From: an uncultured Pseudomonadota bacterium
Lineage (GTDB): Bacteria; SAR324; NAC60-12
DNA: 8,646 bases
Direction of reading: 5' to 3'
Assembly (NCBI GenBank): GCA_913056375.1
Contig: CAJXNF010000096.1
Location: 1-8,646, forward strand
Position 1 is the first letter of the stretch. Every line of letters starts with the position of its first letter. This document shows, in pieces, positions 6,049 through 8,646 of the stretch. Position numbers and translations under genes: made by a program. Below the pieces are notes generated by a model, which saw only the letters and a list, made by a program, of their open reading frames with translations, searched no databases and was not told the origin of the DNA.

Positions 6049-6084
6049 TCCCTCACCCACCGTCTACGACGGTCCCCCCTCTCC
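6049..6084 (-). repeat. Nomadic intergenic repeat, copy C (inverted)
   Basis: Read on the minus strand it gives GGGAGAGGGGGGACCG then GACGGTGGGTGAGGG, the same plan as copies A and B. Its centre is a perfect stem, ACCGTC-TAC-GACGGT at 6059-6073. A second imperfect hairpin follows on its outer side (about 6080-6099). Together with copy B it forms an inverted pair around an A+T-rich spacer (6100-6165). That arrangement is like a small non-autonomous (MITE-like) element, but I see no certain target-site duplication. Confidence 0.6.
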
Positions 6085-6166
6085 CAGTTGGACGAGGGTT
6101 TTCATTACATTGATTTTATTTATAAATTTAATTTTTTTGGCGAGAAGCAATCGGTTGATTTTTGGT

Positions 6167-6212
6167 CTTCTCCTTTGGGGAGAAGGTGGCCGCAGGCTGG
6201 ATGAGGGTGACT
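6167..6212 (+). repeat. Nomadic intergenic repeat, copy B (direct) with perfect 7-bp hairpin
   Basis: CTTCTCC (6167-6173) pairs with GGAGAAG (6179-6185) around a 5-base loop. The conserved body GTGGCCGCAGGCTGG-ATGAGGGTGACT follows to 6212. This is the best-preserved copy. An open frame runs through copies C and B (5996-6256), but its residues come from repeat and A+T-rich spacer sequence and it is not regarded as a gene. Confidence 0.65.
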
Positions 6213-6346
6213 TCAATAGCTCAATTTTAGTCCATACGCTTTCATTCCTCCAGTAATTCAACAGTAGCCTGCTACGAAAACCCAAACTCTTTTTCAGAGC
6301 TAACGAAAGCCTGAAATCCAGAGTGACAAGACTTTTCTGATTTTTG

Positions 6347-6360
6347 CTCCGAAATTCTCC
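6347..6360. repeat. 14-bp motif CTCCGAAATTCTCC shared with the kinase/regulator intergenic region
   Basis: The 14 bases at 6347-6360 are identical to 3259-3272, inside the three-fold 10-bp repeat upstream of the response regulator. Here it is 167 bp upstream of the propeller lipoprotein start. The remaining sequence from 6213 to 6526 contains no gene that I can support. Confidence 0.35.
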
Positions 6361-6361
6361 C

Positions 6362-6414
6362 CCAGATGTTTTCTGGCCTAGCCGTCATGCACCAGAATGT
6401 TCCTACTTTCTGGT
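6362..6414. promoter_or_regulatory. Two related palindromes upstream of the propeller lipoprotein gene
   Basis: CCAGA (6362-6366) and TCTGG (6372-6376) form a first palindrome. ACCAGAA (6391-6397) and TTCTGGT (6408-6414) form a second. The left arms share CCAGA(A)TGTT and lie 30 bp apart, about three helical turns. Two similar palindromes upstream of a start codon suggest a pair of operator sites. No convincing -35/-10 pair could be placed beside them. Confidence 0.35.
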
Positions 6415-6526
6415 CTCTTCCTTGACTAAGTTCCTTTAAGAAACATCACCGAGTTGAAAGAAGCTTAAGGGCAATACTCAATCGGTGATCAAAATCTTCT
6501 TAACAGACAGAGAACTCAAGAGACGT

Positions 6527-7999
6527 ATGACGAAGAACAAGTGGCTACTACTTTTGTTGATTGGGCTGGGATTGGTCCTGGCTGGCTGTGGACTCCGAGA
6601 AGGTACCATCGTTTACGACACTGGGTATCCTACAGTTGGTGGAGATTCAGACGGTGGAGGTGGCTCAGGTGGCGGTTCAGGAGGTAGCAGTGCCATTGCA
6701 GCATTACCTAGCTGTTCAACGGTTGCTCCCTCCGGCACTTGGCAGGCAGTGCAAGCGAGTTCAGTATCAAGCTTTGACGATGAGGCAATTCGAACAAAGG
6801 TGGATGGATCTGGAAATATCTATGTTGCTGGTCACACTTACGGAGACCTGGCAGGACAGGCCAATGCAGATGCGACCAACGCAACCCGAGATTTTTTTGT
6901 GGCCAAGTACAATGCTGATGGAGCCTTGAGTTGGCTCAATCAGTTTGGCTCATCGAACGACGAGCGGTTGTACGATATGACCATTGATAAAAACTGCGAT
7001 CTTTATGTGACGGGTTGGATCAAAGTCGGGAACAACACGGATATCATCGTATATAAACTGGATGGTAGTAATTCTGGTGCTGTTTTGTGGAGTGATCAAC
7101 GTGGGGGTAGTCACAATACACATATAGACCTAGGCCATGCAATCGAAACCGATAGCTCAGGGTATGTTTATGTGGTTGCGCAAGTCTATCCTACGATTGA
7201 TAGCCTTCCCTCCTACGGCTATTACGACACCGCTATCATCAAATACGATTCGGGTGGAAATCGTCAGTGGACAAAGCGATATGGTTCTGAAAAAACTGAA
7301 ACTGGTAGGCACTTGGTTATTGATGCGAATGATAATCTCTACATGTCTGGCCAGGCAGTTGCCGATGGCTCAACCGGAAATTTTCTTGTGCCAGCAGCAG
7401 CTGGAGCAAGTGGAAGCAGTTTTTTTCTAGCCCGTTTGAACACAGATGGAGATGTCATCTGGGTGCAAAGAGCTGGTTCTTCCTCACAAGATCTGAACTA
7501 CGACTTAAAGCTCAACAGTGCAGGAAATTTGATTGGTGTTGGGCAGACATTTGGGTCATTTGATGGAAATACCAAGTATGGCTCCGGCTCGAACAGCGGC
7601 TATTATTTAATCAAGTACGACTCAGACGGAAATAAACTCTGGAGCACTCAGTATGGTTCAGCTGGAAAGCAGTGGGGGTACGGTTTGGCAATCGATAGCT
7701 CAGATAATATCTACTTAACTTCCAGCACAGATGAGTCAGTAGATAGCCAGTCCTATTCGGGTAGTGACGACATAATCTTAGCGAAATACTCAGATAATGG
7801 AACGAAGCAATGGTTGAAAATGTTGGGTACTTCTCAAGATGAAAAACCCTACAGCCTGGTGATGGACTCATCGGATAACATCCACATGATTGGGGCCACA
7901 GATGGCACGCTGGTGTCGGGTAGTCCCAATCCAGATGGTTCGGGCTCAACTTCCGATTATTTTCTGCTTAAGTTTGATTCCAACGGTGTTCCACAGTAA
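6527..7999 (+). CDS. Surface lipoprotein with a predicted seven-bladed SBBP-type beta-propeller
   Basis: A 490-residue secreted lipoprotein from ATG 6527. A Lys-containing start and a long Leu run lead to lipobox L-A-G-C with lipidation at C21. A Gly/Ser/Asp stalk (about 38-55) joins it to repeats of about 55-65 residues covering about 70-490. Each repeat has a D-S-S-D/G-N-I-Y-V-x-G strand, a variable loop, a D-x-F-L-x-K-Y strand and a D-G-x-x-x-W-x-x-Q-x-G-S strand, the signature of SBBP (beta-propeller) repeats. Seven such units can be laid out. The last ends at F-D-S-N-G-V-P-Q and lacks its W-x-x-Q-x-G-S strand. A matching strand (T-W-Q-A-V-Q-A-S-S) occurs at about residue 71-79, so N- and C-terminal ends probably close one blade. 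Ligand or partner is unknown. Reading from GTG 6485 would add 14 residues before the signal peptide and is unlikely. The gene stands alone between long non-coding stretches. Confidence 0.88.
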   Translation: MTKNKWLLLLLIGLGLVLAGCGLREGTIVYDTGYPTVGGDSDGGGGSGGGSGGSSAIAALPSCSTVAPSGTWQAVQASSVSSFDDEAIRTKVDGSGNIYVAGHTYGDLAGQANADATNATRDFFVAKYNADGALSWLNQFGSSNDERLYDMTIDKNCDLYVTGWIKVGNNTDIIVYKLDGSNSGAVLWSDQRGGSHNTHIDLGHAIETDSSGYVYVVAQVYPTIDSLPSYGYYDTAIIKYDSGGNRQWTKRYGSEKTETGRHLVIDANDNLYMSGQAVADGSTGNFLVPAAAGASGSSFFLARLNTDGDVIWVQRAGSSSQDLNYDLKLNSAGNLIGVGQTFGSFDGNTKYGSGSNSGYYLIKYDSDGNKLWSTQYGSAGKQWGYGLAIDSSDNIYLTSSTDESVDSQSYSGSDDIILAKYSDNGTKQWLKMLGTSQDEKPYSLVMDSSDNIHMIGATDGTLVSGSPNPDGSGSTSDYFLLKFDSNGVPQ

Positions 8000-8222
8000 G
8001 CAACCGTTTGGCTGATTGCGATTGGAAAGCTGATTGAAGGTTAGACTTCGGGTTGGATAAGGCTCTTATTAATATTTCATAGTATCATAAATTAATGGTT
8101 TTAATTATCAATAATAAATATTATCTTTCCCACCTTTTCAAAAGGTTAATTTTGATAATAAAGTGGGATTTCTAATAAAAAATAAATATCAAAGCTAATT
8201 TCCTTGCGCTAGCCCATTCTAA
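8000..8222. other. A+T-rich non-coding stretch after the propeller gene, with a short perfect palindrome
   Basis: All six frames are cut by frequent stops. Base composition drops abruptly from about 8,040 onward. ACCTTTTCAAAAGGT (8132-8146) is a perfect odd-length palindrome followed by TTAATTTT, so it may be a weak terminator for the propeller gene, but it is 133 bp past the stop. TTATCAA (8105-8111) and TTGATAA (8152-8158), and TCCCAC (8128-8133) and GTGGGA (8163-8168), are further inverted pairs around it. Confidence 0.45.
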
Positions 8223-8435
8223 TGCCTAAGTAATAAGGCATATTTATTTCAAATTATAACTATTATTCCCAGTATTTCTGTAACATCAAGAAGATTGCAA
8301 GACAGAGGCGTTTCTGGATGGTGGCAATTATCCTATATCTTAATTATTCCAATATTCATAATTCTCATTTTAACAATGCTGCCTGCTAAAGAGGATGAAA
8401 ATAAATGGGGCAGAAATCCATTATTAGAGACTTAA
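8223..8435 (+). pseudogene. C-terminal remnant of a DUF805-family membrane protein
   Basis: Reading 8223-8432 in one frame gives I-I-P-S-I-S-V-T-S-R-R-L, then Q-D-R-G-V-S-G-W-W-Q-L, then a hydrophobic helix (I-L-I-I-P-I-F-I-I-L-I-L) and an N-K-W-G-R-N-P tail, with TAA at 8433-8435. DUF805 proteins carry exactly this order: V-x-x-R-R-L-H-D-x-G-x-S-G-W-W, last helix, then N-x-(Y/W)-G-x-(N/D)-P near the end. The N-terminal half is missing. An in-frame stop lies at 8220-8222, the upstream sequence is non-coding in all frames, and no plausible start with a ribosome-binding site exists in the fragment. A 6-bp inverted repeat ATGCCT/AGGCAT (8222-8227, 8236-8241) sits right at the break. Its last 31 bp overlap the start of the next gene. 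Confidence 0.65.
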
Positions 8436-8617
8436 AATATATTTTCTTTACAGAATGTAAACTCTTTAAGAAAAGGTGGTTGATTCATGCTGTCTTTACT
8501 GGTGTCGTCTTAACACAGATTTTAGAAGAAGGAGGTCAATTGAAATGGGGATTTGTAGCATTATTGCTTATTCTGGATCGCAGCATTAACTTTATATTAC
8601 TAAGGAGGGGTTTATGA
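8405..8617 (+). CDS. Small two-helix membrane protein (70 aa), unrecognised
   Basis: A 70-residue frame from ATG 8405 with AAAGAGG at 8388-8394, spaced 10 bases and therefore slightly long. The N-terminal 24 residues are basic (R-D-L-K, K-L-F-K-K-R-W). Two hydrophobic segments follow at about 25-40 and 48-66, separated by a short polar turn (E-E-G-G-Q-L-K), with a basic end (L-L-R-R-G-L). By the positive-inside rule both termini would be cytoplasmic. I recognise no family. The start lies inside the DUF805 remnant, in another frame. The stop overlaps the next start as ATGA, so translation of the two is probably coupled. Codons are A+T-rich, like the surrounding DNA and unlike genes to the left. 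Confidence 0.6.
   Translation: MGQKSIIRDLKYIFFTECKLFKKRWLIHAVFTGVVLTQILEEGGQLKWGFVALLLILDRSINFILLRRGL
8602..8608 (+). promoter_or_regulatory. Strong Shine-Dalgarno AAGGAGG
   Basis: A full consensus AAGGAGG followed by GG lies 5 bases before ATG 8614. It sits inside the last codons of the 70-residue gene. It is by far the best ribosome-binding site in the window and fixes the start of the last gene. Confidence 0.8.
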
Positions 8618-8646
8618 AAAAGTTGATTGAAATCGCATTATGGGTT
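8614..8646 (+). CDS. 5' end of the second gene of a small-membrane-protein operon (partial)
   Basis: Eleven codons are visible (M-K-K-L-I-E-I-A-L-W-V) before the window ends. Two lysines followed by a mainly hydrophobic run suggest a signal peptide or membrane helix. The ATG overlaps the upstream TGA (ATGA, 8614-8617) and has a consensus ribosome-binding site, so it is the downstream partner of the 70-residue membrane protein. Its family cannot be judged. Confidence 0.7.
   Translation, partial: MKKLIEIALWV

Noticed and set aside
5974..6212. CRISPR array
   Set aside because: There are only three units, in mixed orientation, at unequal spacing and with imperfect identity, and no cas genes.
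5996..6256. 86-codon plus-strand frame and the overlapping minus-strand frame at 6064-6285
   Set aside because: Both are made of the intergenic repeat copies and an A+T-rich spacer, with no ribosome-binding site and no recognisable protein pattern.
6485..6526. GTG 6485 as start of the propeller lipoprotein
   Set aside because: It would put 14 extra charged residues before a well-formed lipoprotein signal; the ATG at 6527 gives lipobox Cys at residue 21.
8132..8146. Certain rho-independent terminator of the propeller gene
   Set aside because: The stem is short and A+T-rich, the following T-run is broken, and it lies 133 bp past the stop codon.

Overview
The window looks like chromosome of a free-living Gram-negative bacterium of proteobacterial type. 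The signs are two proteins with lipobox signal peptides, a periplasmic sensor kinase of the 7TMR-DISM type, a TAXI-type (TRAP transporter) solute-binding protein remnant and a ProV-like transporter end. Base composition is moderate through about 8,040 and then turns strongly A+T-rich. A marine deltaproteobacterial or SAR324-like source would fit the gene styles, but that is a guess. No tRNA, rRNA, CRISPR array, transposase or integrase is visible.

Left part (1-5,141) is a signalling block. The tail of a CBS-domain protein, probably a glycine-betaine/proline-type ABC ATPase, converges on and overlaps the end of a 1,033-residue hybrid histidine kinase on the minus strand. The kinase has an unusual order: lipoprotein signal, periplasmic domain, 7TM, HisKA, HATPase, receiver, PAS, then a conserved-looking C-terminal module I cannot name. 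Divergent from it lie a 45-residue tail-anchored microprotein that is easily overlooked, an atypical response regulator with a large insertion in its receiver, a wrecked TAXI solute-binding protein gene, and a stand-alone receiver. The space between kinase and regulator holds a perfect inverted repeat next to three 10-bp-phased direct repeats, a plausible operator.

Middle part (5,142-6,526) holds a pentapeptide-repeat protein of 38 uninterrupted pentapeptides. A gene-poor stretch follows with three copies (two direct, one inverted) of a small nomadic intergenic repeat, then two related palindromes and a 14-bp motif also present in the kinase/regulator intergenic region.

Right part (6,527-8,646) holds a secreted lipoprotein that reads as a seven-bladed SBBP-type beta-propeller on a Gly/Ser stalk. 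The sequence then becomes A+T-rich and contains the C-terminal remnant of a DUF805 membrane protein. Overlapping its end is the start of a two-gene operon of small membrane proteins joined by an ATGA stop/start overlap; the second gene runs out of the window.

Working model: the kinase senses a periplasmic or envelope signal and passes phosphate to the insertion-bearing regulator and perhaps to the single receiver. The TAXI protein encoded between the two regulators may once have supplied ligand binding, but it is now dead. The pentapeptide protein, the propeller and the A+T-rich small membrane genes have no demonstrable link to this pathway.
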